64,000 bases of DNA from Bacillota bacterium (GTDB taxonomy: Bacteria > Bacillota > Clostridia > Christensenellales > JAEXRW01), in contig JAEXRW010000025.1 of the NCBI GenBank assembly GCA_023454175.1, forward strand, positions 558,001 through 622,000, written 5' to 3'. Positions 52,620 to 61,786 of the stretch are shown here, in pieces (position 1 is the first letter of the stretch; each line of letters starts with the position of its first letter). A program made the position numbers and the translations under genes. The notes under the pieces were generated by a model. It did not search any database. It saw nothing but the letters and a program-made list of their open reading frames with translations, and was not told where the DNA came from.

Positions 52620-52650
52620 AGTGTATGCATATGAACAGTAGATATATATT
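52620..52650 (-). promoter_or_regulatory. Sigma-E-type sporulation promoter of spoIVA
   Basis: On the minus strand CATACACT (52620-52627) matches the sigma-E -10 (CATACAnT). An ATATATC-containing -35 (52641-52650) stands 13 bases upstream. spoIVA is sigma-E dependent in B. subtilis. Confidence 0.7.
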
Positions 52651-52667
52651 ACGGAATGAAAATAAAA

Positions 52668-52699
52668 ATGACGCGGATTTTGGTAATATCCGCGCCATG
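52668..52699 (-). terminator. Terminator after plsY
   Basis: On the minus strand ATGGCGCGGAT / ATCCGCGTCAT with a ten-base loop, followed by TTTTTATTTT, about 45 bases past the plsY stop codon. Confidence 0.85.
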
Positions 52700-52744
52700 A
52701 TCATTCAATGCCATTGATGCTCGTTCAGTCGTATAGTCCGTTGC

Positions 52745-53533
52745 TTACTGCATCAATACTTTCTTTTGCTTGGTTTCATCTGTTTCTGGCTGTTTGTTTT
52801 CCGTATCGGCTTGCTTTGTCCTGGACTCCTTCAGTACGGATGCGGACCTGCGGAATTTGAGGCGCCTTTCGGTGCCTGTGAAAAGGCGTTTGAGGTTCTC
52901 CCGGTGGGAAAAGAATGCCATCGCAAATATGAGCCCCATGCCTGCATAGATGAATACCGGGAACAGGGATGCTATGCTTGCAGGCACCGTTACGATGGTA
53001 ACGGCGTCGCTCATGCCGTTCAAAGTCGTATTGGGGATATTGAAGGCGGTATGGAATACCACTGCGAGCGTGATCATGCATACGCCTGCGAGCGAGCCGA
53101 TGGACACGATGCGTGTGATGGCGATGACCGCGATGGCTGCTACCAGCAGTACGGCGGTTTCCTTCGGGAAAAGGACCAGGAGCATCCCTGCGGTGGTGGC
53201 GATCCCCTTGCCGCCGCGGAATTTCAGCAGCGCAGGCCAGTTGTGCCCTGCCACGGCTGCCAGGCCCGCCAGCATGCCGCCTGTAGCTCCCGCCAGTACC
53301 ACGCCGGCAAAAGCGGCGATGGCGCCTTTTAGCACGTCACAGACGAATGTGGCGGCCCCGATCCCCGTGCCGTACATGCGTATCATGTTGGTCGTTCCCG
53401 CACTGTGGCTGCCGTATTTGCGCACGTCCTTGCGTGAAATGGCCATGCTGATGATATATCCGGAAGAAATATTACCCAATAAATATCCCGCTATGGCGGA
53501 TGCTGCCAGCATCAAATAAAATAACCAATCCAT
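52745..53533 (-). CDS. plsY: Glycerol-3-phosphate acyltransferase PlsY
   Basis: A 262-aa membrane enzyme that acylates glycerol 3-phosphate with acyl-phosphate, starting phospholipid synthesis. Family motifs: YGSHSAGTTNMIRMYG (motif I, with H for the usual G or N), LKFRGGKGIATTAG (motif II) and GHNWPAL. About six helices span the membrane. A charged C-terminal tail of some 50 residues (ESRTKQADTENKQPETDETK) is longer than in most PlsY. It lies 75 bases after der. A gpsA gene often follows plsY in this order in Clostridia but is absent here. Confidence 0.93.
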   Translation of the reverse strand: MDWLFYLMLAASAIAGYLLGNISSGYIISMAISRKDVRKYGSHSAGTTNMIRMYGTGIGAATFVCDVLKGAIAAFAGVVLAGATGGMLAGLAAVAGHNWPALLKFRGGKGIATTAGMLLVLFPKETAVLLVAAIAVIAITRIVSIGSLAGVCMITLAVVFHTAFNIPNTTLNGMSDAVTIVTVPASIASLFPVFIYAGMGLIFAMAFFSHRENLKRLFTGTERRLKFRRSASVLKESRTKQADTENKQPETDETKQKKVLMQ

Positions 53534-53608
53534 TTGCCCACCTCCTGTGTGCTCGGGTCATTGCTCGGTATGGATATTCTACCCTATTTTCCCCCGCACG
53601 TAAAGCCG

Positions 53609-54925
53609 CTAGCCCCTGTTTTTCAGCCTTATTTTTATGGGCGTGCCCGTAAAATCGAACGCCTTCCGGAAGCTGTTTTCGATGTACCGCAGGTATGAAT
53701 AGTGCATCAGCTTTGCGTCATTGACAAACAGGGTGAATGTCGGCGGCTTTACCTCCACCTGCGTGCAGTAGAAAAGCTTGAGCCTTCTCCCTTTGTCGGA
53801 CGGAGGCTGTTTGACAGCCGTGGCCTGCGCAAGGATATCGTTGACCATGCCGGTAGGGATGCGTGTTCTCGTGATCGCATCGATCTTTTTTACTTCCTCG
53901 ATCACCTTGTTCACCCGCTGCCCTGTTTTTGCACTGATATACAGGATGGGGGCGTAATCCATGAATGCGTATTCCCTTTGGATCTGACGGTTGAATATTT
54001 CGACCGTATGGGTGTCTTTTTCGATCAGGTCCCATTTGTTTACGATGATGGCGCTTGCTTTCCCCTGTTCATGGATGAAACCGCCTATTTTCACATCCTG
54101 TTCGGTGATGCCGTCGCTTGCGTCGATCACCAGCAAGGCCACGTCGCACCGCCGTATGGCCGCCAGGGCGCGTATTACGCCGTAATGTTCCACGGACTGT
54201 TCCTCGATGCTCCGTTTCCGCCGGATGCCGGCGGTATCGATGATGATATATTTCTGCCCGTCCCGCTCAAAAGGCGTATCGATGGCGTCCCGTGTCGTTC
54301 CCGGGATATTGCTTACGATGGTGCGCTCCTGCCTCAGAATAGCATTCACCAGCGAGGATTTGCCCGCGTTTGGTTTCCCGACCACGGCTATTTTGAGTTG
54401 CTCGTCTTCCTCCTCATCCGCGTCGGAGTCGGGGAAATCCTTGATCACTTCATCGAGCATGTCACCGATGCCCAGCCCGTGTTCACCCGAAACGGTGAAG
54501 GGCTTCCCCATCCCGAGAGCATAGAATTCGGAAGCGTTCAGGTCATGCTTTGCGTTATCGATCTTGTTGACTGCCAGTACGACAGGCTTTTTCGTACGCC
54601 GTATGTACTCCGCCACTTCCATATCGATGGGGTTCAATCCCTCGCGGCCGTCTACGATGAAAAGGATGACATCGGCAGTCTCTGCGGCGAGCTGTGCCTG
54701 GTACATCATTTGCCTGTGGATCTCATCCGCCTGCTGCGGGTCGATCCCGCCTGTATCGATCAGCGTGAAACGCCTGTCCAGCCACTCGGCGTCGGAGTAG
54801 ATCCGATCCCTGGTCACCCCCGGTTCGTTCTCCACGATGCTGATGCGTTCCCCGGCTATTCTGTTGAAGATGGTCGATTTGCCCACATTGGGCCTTCCCA
54901 GTATGGCTACGAGCGGTTTATCCAT
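53609..54925 (-). CDS. der: Ribosome-assembly GTPase Der (EngA)
   Basis: A 438-aa protein with two tandem GTPase domains: GRPNVGKSTIFNRI with DTGGIDPQQ and NKID, then GKPNAGKSSLVNAI with DTAGIRRK and NKWD. A C-terminal KH-like domain follows (FTLFVNDAKLMHYSYLRYIENSFRKAF). It acts in 50S ribosome biogenesis. The ATG directly follows the TGA of the DUF512 gene. Confidence 0.97.
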   Translation of the reverse strand: MDKPLVAILGRPNVGKSTIFNRIAGERISIVENEPGVTRDRIYSDAEWLDRRFTLIDTGGIDPQQADEIHRQMMYQAQLAAETADVILFIVDGREGLNPIDMEVAEYIRRTKKPVVLAVNKIDNAKHDLNASEFYALGMGKPFTVSGEHGLGIGDMLDEVIKDFPDSDADEEEDEQLKIAVVGKPNAGKSSLVNAILRQERTIVSNIPGTTRDAIDTPFERDGQKYIIIDTAGIRRKRSIEEQSVEHYGVIRALAAIRRCDVALLVIDASDGITEQDVKIGGFIHEQGKASAIIVNKWDLIEKDTHTVEIFNRQIQREYAFMDYAPILYISAKTGQRVNKVIEEVKKIDAITRTRIPTGMVNDILAQATAVKQPPSDKGRRLKLFYCTQVEVKPPTFTLFVNDAKLMHYSYLRYIENSFRKAFDFTGTPIKIRLKNRG

Positions 54926-56236
54926 TCATGCCTCCGTCTTTCCCAGCAGCGCCTGCAGCAACGCATGGCCCTCAACTGCTACGGGTGTGATTCTGATATT
55001 CAGTTTCCGGGCCAGTTCGTCCACGCGCATGTCATCCAGAAAAACAGCCTCCCCGCTTTTCAGCATGGACAGCGGGATTAATAGTTCCTCGCCCAGTGTT
55101 TTCCCGCGTAATTGGTTATAGATGTCCTCTCCGGTGATGAGCCCCGTTACGGTTACCCCTTCTCCAAAGTATTCGTTTCGTATCGGGCAAATATTTACCT
55201 TCATCCCTGTGCTGGCAACGAGGGGTTCCACCAGTTCCCGCAGGCTCGGTGCGATGATTTGCCCCGTGCACATGGATACCGTCCGGCCTGGCGGGCAGGT
55301 ATCGGCATCCGCAAGTGCTGTTTTGAACTCCTGTTCCAGCTTGCGCCACAGTCCCACACCGTTTTGGAGCTGCGGGAAGTCCTCATAATCGTCATAGGCC
55401 GGCATCGGCATGCCGGAAGCCAGGTACATTTCATCCGCGGCAAATACGAACGATGACCCGCCGGTATCGCGGAAGTGGGCTTGCAGTTTATGAATCAGCG
55501 CCACCGTATCTCGCATTTCCTCCTTTGTGAATGTCCGCAGCGCATGTAATCCCTCGCGGTACCGGGTGAGACCGACAGGCACCACCGCGGCTGAAGCGGC
55601 GAACGGGGAAAGCTTGTACAGGTCACGGAGGGTCCTTTCGAGGTTTTCCCTGTCGTTGACGCCGGGTACCAGCACGATCTGGCTGTGGAAGCTGATCCTG
55701 CATTTGGCGAGCTTTTGCAGCAGCTGCAATATATCGGCGGTGCTTACGTTTCCCATCATTCCTTTACGGATATCCGGGTCGGTGGAATGCACCGAAATAT
55801 ATAATGGCGATACCTTGTACCGGCATATCCGCTGGATATCCGCCGGGGTGATATTCGTAAGCGTCACGAAATTCCCGAGCAGCACGGAAAGCCGCCAGTC
55901 GTCGTCTTTTTCATACAGGGGTTTTCGCATCCCCTTTGGCAGCTGGTCGATAAAGCAGAAGATGCAGCGGTTGCGGCAGTTCTTCTGTCTGTCCATCAGC
56001 CCGTTTTCATATTCGATGCCCAGTTCCAGCGCTTTGAAATCATCCGTGGATATTTTAATAGCCTGGCCTGAAGCCTTTTTGAATACGAGCCTGGTTTTCT
56101 TTGCCGAAGTCAGGTAATGGTAATCGATCGCATCCTGGACCTTTTTCCCGTTTACGGAGATCAGTTCATCGCCCGCGGCAAGGCCCTTTTCATGAGCCAG
56201 GCTCCCTTCTTCTACTGCCGATATGATATGCCGCAT
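54926..56236 (-). CDS. PDZ-radical SAM-DUF512 protein
   Basis: A 436-aa protein of a conserved clostridial family usually adjacent to der. An N-terminal PDZ-like segment (GSLAHEKGLAAGDELISVNGKKVQDAIDY) is followed by a radical-SAM cluster site CRNRCIFCFIDQ (CxxxCxxC) and the DUF512 C-terminus (RELVEPLVASTGMKVNICPIRNEYFGEGVTVTGLITGEDI). The function is not established. The ATG at 56236 has AAAGGAG seven bases upstream; two upstream in-frame starts lack that site. Confidence 0.9.
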   Translation of the reverse strand: MRHIISAVEEGSLAHEKGLAAGDELISVNGKKVQDAIDYHYLTSAKKTRLVFKKASGQAIKISTDDFKALELGIEYENGLMDRQKNCRNRCIFCFIDQLPKGMRKPLYEKDDDWRLSVLLGNFVTLTNITPADIQRICRYKVSPLYISVHSTDPDIRKGMMGNVSTADILQLLQKLAKCRISFHSQIVLVPGVNDRENLERTLRDLYKLSPFAASAAVVPVGLTRYREGLHALRTFTKEEMRDTVALIHKLQAHFRDTGGSSFVFAADEMYLASGMPMPAYDDYEDFPQLQNGVGLWRKLEQEFKTALADADTCPPGRTVSMCTGQIIAPSLRELVEPLVASTGMKVNICPIRNEYFGEGVTVTGLITGEDIYNQLRGKTLGEELLIPLSMLKSGEAVFLDDMRVDELARKLNIRITPVAVEGHALLQALLGKTEA

Positions 56237-56316
56237 GTGTTGCTCCTTTTTTTGATTCATTCGTGGATATATTATCCCCCTTGCTGCCCGCAAGTCAATC
56301 CGGCTGGTCAAAAGAA

Positions 56317-56339
56317 AACCCTTCCGTATATGGAAGGGT
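56317..56339 (-). terminator. Terminator after the thioredoxin gene
   Basis: On the minus strand ACCCTTCC / GGAAGGGT with a short loop, followed by TTTTCTTTT, 14 bases past the stop codon. Confidence 0.88.
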
Positions 56340-56353
56340 GCGCTGAAGGAGTT

Positions 56354-56677
56354 TTACATGGCCCTTTCGAGCATTTTGATCAGATCGCCTTTTCCCCGGT
56401 AACCGATGGCTCTGGCCGCGATGAGGCCGTTTTTGAAGACGATGACCGTGGGGATGCTCAGGACCCTGTACTTCGATGCGATCGCCCCCTCCCTGTCGAT
56501 GTTCACCTTGCATATTTTGGCCTTGCCTTCAAATTCTGCCGCCAGCTGTTCGATCAGCGGTGAAAGCAGCCGGCAGGGGCCGCACCAGGTAGCCCAGAAA
56601 TCCACCAGTACAGGTACCTTGGATTTCCGTATGGTTTTATCAAAGTTCCACCACTTCAGTTCCATTACTTTTTCCAT
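56354..56677 (-). CDS. trxA: Thioredoxin
   Basis: A 107-aa thioredoxin-fold protein with the active site FWATWCGPCRLLSPLIEQLA and cis-proline segment VLSIPTVIVFKNG. Length is standard. The N-terminus MEKVMELKWWNFDKTIRKSK is atypical for housekeeping TrxA, so it may be one of several paralogues. It is a single gene between the DUF512 gene and aspS, with GGGG before the ATG and a terminator after. Confidence 0.9.
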   Translation of the reverse strand: MEKVMELKWWNFDKTIRKSKVPVLVDFWATWCGPCRLLSPLIEQLAAEFEGKAKICKVNIDREGAIASKYRVLSIPTVIVFKNGLIAARAIGYRGKGDLIKMLERAM

Positions 56678-56855
56678 AGGTCATTGGATCCCCTCTCTCA
56701 AATCCGTCCCGAATGACTGCGATTATCGGAGGTTTGAAATACATATTGATTGGATCAGTCTTTAAGCAGCCACAATATATGTAATGCAACTTTCCCCGTA
56801 CGGGTGCCAACTTTCCAAACGATTTTTGGCGCTGTTATCCGCAATATATTGATAT

Positions 56856-58649
56856 CTATTCATCTTCATCCTTTTCGATGCAGATGTGCAGTTCCTTCAG
56901 CTGTTTTGCATCCACTTCCGAAGGCGCTTCCGTCATCGGGCAGCTGCTGTTTTGCACCTTCGGGAAAGCGATGACTTCGCGGATGGAGTTCTTGCCGCAG
57001 ATGAGCATCGCCAGCCGGTCCAGCCCATATGCCATCCCGCCGTGGGGAGGCACGCCGTATTTGAAGGCTTCCAGCAGGTACCCGAATTTCGCCCAGCGGG
57101 ACTGCTCGTCAAAGCCCAGCAGCCCGAACATCTTTTCCTGGAGCTCCCTGCGGTGGATACGGATGCTTCCGCCGCCGATCTCGTATCCGTTCATTACGAT
57201 GTCGTAGGCCTTCGCGCGGGCTTTTGTCGGGTCGGTATCCAGCAGCGGCAGGTCCTCGTCCATCGGGCTGGTAAAGGGATGATGGATGGCGACATACCGT
57301 TTCTCTTCCTCGTCGTACTCGAGCAGGGGGAATTCCGTCACCCAGAGGATATCCCATTTGCTGTAGTCGATCAGGTTCAGGCGTTTGCCCAGTTCCAGGC
57401 GCAGCGCGCCCAGCGAATTATAGACCACACTGTTTTTGTCCGCCACGAAGAAGAGGATGTCTCCGAGTTCCCCGCCCATCTTTTGGATGATGGCGTCCAT
57501 CTGCGCTTCGGTGAAGAATTTGGTGATGGGGGATTTGAGCCCTTCCTCGGTGATGCTCACCCAGGCCATCCCCTTTGCGCCGTAGGTTTTCACGAAATCC
57601 ACCAGTGCGTCCAGTTCGCGCCGCGCAAACACGGGCACGCACCCTTTGGCGTTGATCCCGCGCACGCTTCCCCCGTTTTTCACGGCAGAGGCAAATACGT
57701 TGAAATCGCAGTCCTTCACGAGGTCGCTCACATCAGTCAGTTCCAGCCCGAAACGCGTGTCGGGTTTGTCCGAGCCGAACCGGTCCATAGCCTCTTTGTA
57801 GGTAAACCTCCGGAATGGCCGTTCCGGTTTCATGCCCATCGTTTCTTCAAATATCTTGCATACGAGGCCTTCGTTGATGGACATGATGTCTTCCGGTTCC
57901 ACAAATGACATTTCCACGTCGATCTGGGTGAATTCCGGCTGCCGGTCTGCGCGCAGGTCCTCGTCCCGGAAGCACCGGGCGATCTGGTAATACCTGTCCA
58001 GGCCCGATACCATGAAGAGCTGTTTGAATAGCTGCGGGGACTGTGGGAGTGCAAAGAATTTCCCCGGATGGACGCGGCTGGGCACCAGGTAGTCCCTTGC
58101 GCCCTCCGGCGTGCTTTTCATCAGGATGGGCGTCTCGATCTCAAGGAAGCTGTTTTGGTCCATGTATTCGCGCGTTGAGTTTAATATCTTATGGCGCATG
58201 ATGATGTTGTACTGCATCTCGGGGCGCCGCAGATCGAGATACCTGTATTTCAATCGCGTCATTTCGTTCACGTTCAGCCCGTCTTCGATATAAAAAGGCG
58301 GGGTCTCCGCATGGCTCAGGATCTTCAGTTCCTCCACGCGCAGCTCCACTTCGCCTGTTGCGATCTTGGTGTTGACGGTCTCATCGTCGCGCCGTACGAT
58401 CTCGCCTTTTACCGCGATCACGTATTCGTTGCGGATGCTCTCGGCCTTTTTGAAATTCTCGGGGAATTTCGATTGGTCAAATACGATCTGGGCGATCCCC
58501 GCTCGGTCCCGCAGGTCGATGAAGATCAGCCCGCCCAGGTCCCTTCGTTTCGCCGTCCATCCCATGAGTGTGGCCTTGTTCCCCACGTCCTCCAGACTGA
58601 TCTTCCCGCACATCGATGTCCGTTTCCAGCCCTGCAAAAGCTCTTCCAT
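56856..58649 (-). CDS. aspS: Aspartyl-tRNA synthetase
   Basis: A 597-aa class II synthetase with anticodon OB-fold domain (NKATLMGWTAKRRDLGGLIFIDLRDR), motif 2 (YYQIARCFRDEDLRADRQPEFTQID) and motif 3 (HGGMAYGLDRLAMLICG), plus the bacterial insertion domain. It lies 18 bases behind hisS, so one transcript from the T-box leader covers both. The C-terminus ends in an acidic tail (EKDEDE). Confidence 0.97.
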   Translation of the reverse strand: MEELLQGWKRTSMCGKISLEDVGNKATLMGWTAKRRDLGGLIFIDLRDRAGIAQIVFDQSKFPENFKKAESIRNEYVIAVKGEIVRRDDETVNTKIATGEVELRVEELKILSHAETPPFYIEDGLNVNEMTRLKYRYLDLRRPEMQYNIIMRHKILNSTREYMDQNSFLEIETPILMKSTPEGARDYLVPSRVHPGKFFALPQSPQLFKQLFMVSGLDRYYQIARCFRDEDLRADRQPEFTQIDVEMSFVEPEDIMSINEGLVCKIFEETMGMKPERPFRRFTYKEAMDRFGSDKPDTRFGLELTDVSDLVKDCDFNVFASAVKNGGSVRGINAKGCVPVFARRELDALVDFVKTYGAKGMAWVSITEEGLKSPITKFFTEAQMDAIIQKMGGELGDILFFVADKNSVVYNSLGALRLELGKRLNLIDYSKWDILWVTEFPLLEYDEEEKRYVAIHHPFTSPMDEDLPLLDTDPTKARAKAYDIVMNGYEIGGGSIRIHRRELQEKMFGLLGFDEQSRWAKFGYLLEAFKYGVPPHGGMAYGLDRLAMLICGKNSIREVIAFPKVQNSSCPMTEAPSEVDAKQLKELHICIEKDEDE

Positions 58650-58667
58650 GCTTCCCCATCCTTATTG

Positions 58668-59945
58668 TTATTTTTCTTCTTTCAATTGCCTTTGTATGTA
58701 AGTGGTTAATTCACTTAAGCTTATCTTATCTTCGGTAGATTCCTTCATGTTCTTAACATTGGCTGTATTATTTTCCAGTTCGTTGTCCCCGATGACGGCC
58801 ACGAACGGGCATCCCGTTTTACCCGCGTATTTGAATTGGGCCTTCAGGCTCCTGCCCATATGGTCGCACTCGGCCCGGATCCTGGCGCTGCGCAGCTCGT
58901 CGCAGAGCGCGAAGCACCTGGCTTTCGCGGCGTCGCCCATGGACGCGAGGTATACGTCGTACAGCGGTTTCTCCGGGATGGCCTTTGAGGTTTTTTCCAT
59001 CTGGAGCAGCAGCCGTTCCATGCCCATGCCGAAACCCATCCCCGGCATCTCGGGCCCCCCGCATTCCTCCATCAGCTTGTCGTACCTCCCGCCTCCGCAG
59101 ACGGTGCCCTGCGCGCCGATGGCGTTGCTCACGTATTCGAAGACTGTCCGGGTGTAATAATCGAGGCCGCGCACGATATACGGATCGATGGAATATTCGA
59201 TGTTTAATCGTTTCAAACACTCCTGCAGGTCCTGGAAATGGCCGCTGCATTCATCACAAAGGCAGTCCAGGATCGTCGGTGCATCCTTCGCGATGGCCTT
59301 GCATCTTTCCTCCTTGCAGTCCAGCAGTCTCAGGGGGTTGCGGTCATAACGCTCTATGCATGTGGCACACACTTTTTTGCCCTCCACAAAGGGCCTGAAA
59401 TATGCCCTGAGACGTTCGTTATAGACTGGCCGGCATTCCCTGCAGCCGATGCTGTTGATGTGCAGTTCCAGGTTGGAAATGTCCAGCGCGCTGAATACGA
59501 ACCCGGCCAGCCGGATTACCTCGGCGTCCATGCTTGCTTCCGCCGCGCCGAATACTTCCACGCCGAATTGATGGTGTTCGCGCAGCCTTCCTTCCTGCGG
59601 TTGCTCGTAGCGGAAGGTGGGAGAATTCAGGTAATACATTTTCGCAGGCAATACCTCGTTGAAAAGGCCGTTCTCGATGAAACTGCGCACCACGCCTGCC
59701 GTTCCTTCGGGTTTCAGCGTCAGGCTTCGCCCTTTCATATCAAACGTATACATTTCCTTCTGCACGATATCGGTGGTGCCGCCCACGCTGCGCTGGAAAA
59801 GCTCGGTATGTTCAAAAACGGGCGTACGGATCTCCCGGTATCCGAAAAGGCTGCATGTCCTGCGGATAACGTCTTCGATGTAATGCCATTTGTAGCTCTC
59901 GCCCGGCAGTATGTCCTTGGTCCCTTTCGGCGCTTGTGTCAGCAT
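58668..59945 (-). CDS. hisS: Histidyl-tRNA synthetase
   Basis: A 425-aa class II synthetase: PKGTKDILPGES at the start, motif 2 with RYEQPQEGRLREHHQFGVEVFG, the histidine-A sequence LDYYTRTVFEYV and motif 3 GFGMGMERLLL, and a C-terminal anticodon domain. AGGAGG precedes the ATG. It is the first gene after the T-box, followed by aspS. Confidence 0.97.
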   Translation of the reverse strand: MLTQAPKGTKDILPGESYKWHYIEDVIRRTCSLFGYREIRTPVFEHTELFQRSVGGTTDIVQKEMYTFDMKGRSLTLKPEGTAGVVRSFIENGLFNEVLPAKMYYLNSPTFRYEQPQEGRLREHHQFGVEVFGAAEASMDAEVIRLAGFVFSALDISNLELHINSIGCRECRPVYNERLRAYFRPFVEGKKVCATCIERYDRNPLRLLDCKEERCKAIAKDAPTILDCLCDECSGHFQDLQECLKRLNIEYSIDPYIVRGLDYYTRTVFEYVSNAIGAQGTVCGGGRYDKLMEECGGPEMPGMGFGMGMERLLLQMEKTSKAIPEKPLYDVYLASMGDAAKARCFALCDELRSARIRAECDHMGRSLKAQFKYAGKTGCPFVAVIGDNELENNTANVKNMKESTEDKISLSELTTYIQRQLKEEK

Positions 59946-59965
59946 GTCTTGCCTCCTGATGATAT

Positions 59966-60209
59966 AAAAAGACCCGTCCTGAATTCATCCTCAGGGACGG
60001 GAAACCCGCGGTGCCACCCTTTTTGGGCATTATCTGCCCCACCTTTGCCCCGTAACGCCGGGTGGCGTCGCTTCCTACTTGTTTTCGGCAGCGCGGTTTG
60101 AGGGTGTCTTTCAGTCCTGTGCCATCCGGGGGCGCTTTCAGTCTGGGCGTCCCCTCCCTGCGGCGGCATGCAGAAGGCCTACTCTTCCTCGCATCACCTT
60201 TGATTTGTT
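59966..60209 (-). promoter_or_regulatory. T-box riboswitch leader of hisS-aspS, possible dual GAC/CAC specifier
   Basis: The minus-strand leader holds the conserved T-box AGGGTGGCACCGCGGG (60005-60020) and a terminator with CCGTCC/GGACGG-type stem (59973-59979 with 59995-60001) plus T-run. Stem I begins GCGAGGAAGAGTAG near 60190. On its 3' side the sequence GAAAGACACCC (GACAC at 60104-60108) offers overlapping codons GAC (Asp) and CAC (His). The T-box bulge reads TGGC, which would pair with an acceptor end G-CCA, as in tRNA-Asp. Confidence 0.93.
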
Positions 60210-60239
60210 ATTATACCCAGTTTTTCGAGGCCTTGTCAA
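60210..60239 (-). promoter_or_regulatory. Promoter of the T-box-hisS-aspS transcript
   Basis: On the minus strand TTGACA (60234-60239), 18-base spacer, TATAAT (60210-60215), directly upstream of the T-box leader. Confidence 0.9.
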
Positions 60240-60271
60240 GCCGATGCACAACCGGAGCATATATCGGGCTT

Positions 60272-61777
60272 CTAATGTATACCGTTCTGTACGTTATGGT
60301 TTACCATTGCTCTCTTTTTCTCGATGATCGTATGGAGGCCTTCCAGGTAGTACTTCAGGTCCTTCGGGTTTGGGAGCCGTTCTATCCGGCCCTTCGGGAA
60401 TATCTTCTTCGATATCGCTCCCGCGCCGAAAGCCAGGATATCCACCGATTCCTCCATGATGTCTATGTTATAAATACATTCCTTCCCCGGTGTGGAATAA
60501 CCCACGTTCTCCAGATTTCCCGTCATGTATTTCTGCCTGTAGAGGTAATACGGCGCCATCCCCATTTCCTTCGCTGTCCCATACGATGCGTCCACCATCT
60601 TCTCCACTTCATTCAATCCCGGAAGCGCATGTTTCCCTGTCTCCTCGTGCAGCCGGGAAGCGCGTTTGACCGCCAGCGTATGCACCGTGAGGTTGTCCGG
60701 GCCCAGGCTTCGTATCTCCTGCAGAGTATGGTTGAAATCATCAATATTTTCCCCCGGCAGCCCCGCGATGATGTCCATGTTGATGCAGTCGAATCCGGTC
60801 TTTCGCGCTGCCTCGAAGGCTTCGTACGTCTGCGCGGCCGAATGGCACCTGCCGATGGCGGCCAGCGTCTTTTCGTTCATGCTCTGGGGGTTGATGCTGA
60901 TCCGGCTGACGCCGTGGTCTTTCATCAAGGCTAGTTTGTCACGATCCAATGTATCGGGCCTTCCCGCCTCGACGGTGTATTCAATGCTATCATTGAAGAA
61001 CGATCTTGACACAGTATCTAACAGTGCCTCAAGCTCATGGACATTCAATGCCGTCGGGGTGCCCCCGCCGATATAAATGTTTCGGATCTTCCTGCCCGCC
61101 TGCATCGCGGCTGCCGTCCCGTCCATCTCGGCCAGTAACGCTTCCAGATAAGTGCGCGCCTCTTCCCGTTTTTTGGAGATGGCATAGGATGTGAATGAGC
61201 AGTATAAGCATCGCGATACGCAGAAAGGGATGCCGATGTAGATATCCAGGTCGCCTTTTTGCTGCGTCCGGATGATGGGCTCCTGGTTTTTCACGGTTTC
61301 ATAAACGAGGTCCGCCTTCTCCTGTGAACAATCAAACAGGTCGATAAGCTGCACCTCCGCCGCTTCCGGCCCCATGCCTTCCGAGGCAAGATCACGTAAC
61401 AGCCTTGCAGGCCGTATGCCGGTGAGGGATCCCCACGGCATCTTCCTGCCGGTATACTGCATGAGCGTGCGGAAACAGGCGATCTTGGCGCACCGCTTCA
61501 GGTACCGCTTCCGCACCAGCGCATCCATCCCCTGCGGCGGCTGGAAAACGAACGTATATCCGGCTTCTTGCCCATCGCCTGTAGTCAGGAAGGCGTTGTT
61601 CTCCCACGTAAGCGCCTTATCCGAAAAGGTATGCCTGATGTATAGATCATTGGAAGAAAGGGGTGGTGGGTCAGCCGCTCCGTTCCAAAGTTCAATGGAG
61701 ACTGCGCCGAAAAAGATCCGGATCACATCACAGAGATCGTTGAAGTATTCGGGTGTTTGCGTCGAAAGGTAGATCAT
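60272..61777 (-). CDS. hemZ: HemZ-type coproporphyrinogen/heme-family radical SAM protein
   Basis: A 501-aa radical SAM enzyme of the HemN superfamily, HemZ branch. The cluster motif is IGIPFCVSRCLYCSFTSY (CxxxCxYC, near residue 186), then NIYIGGGTPTALN and INMDIIAGLPGENIDDF. A long N-terminal region (about 170 residues) distinguishes HemZ from HemN. Oxygen-independent coproporphyrinogen oxidation is the annotated role but many family members lack that activity. It lies nine bases after the MBL-fold gene and ends the relA operon. Confidence 0.88.
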   Translation of the reverse strand: MIYLSTQTPEYFNDLCDVIRIFFGAVSIELWNGAADPPPLSSNDLYIRHTFSDKALTWENNAFLTTGDGQEAGYTFVFQPPQGMDALVRKRYLKRCAKIACFRTLMQYTGRKMPWGSLTGIRPARLLRDLASEGMGPEAAEVQLIDLFDCSQEKADLVYETVKNQEPIIRTQQKGDLDIYIGIPFCVSRCLYCSFTSYAISKKREEARTYLEALLAEMDGTAAAMQAGRKIRNIYIGGGTPTALNVHELEALLDTVSRSFFNDSIEYTVEAGRPDTLDRDKLALMKDHGVSRISINPQSMNEKTLAAIGRCHSAAQTYEAFEAARKTGFDCINMDIIAGLPGENIDDFNHTLQEIRSLGPDNLTVHTLAVKRASRLHEETGKHALPGLNEVEKMVDASYGTAKEMGMAPYYLYRQKYMTGNLENVGYSTPGKECIYNIDIMEESVDILAFGAGAISKKIFPKGRIERLPNPKDLKYYLEGLHTIIEKKRAMVNHNVQNGIH

Positions 61778-61786
61778 ATCGGATTC

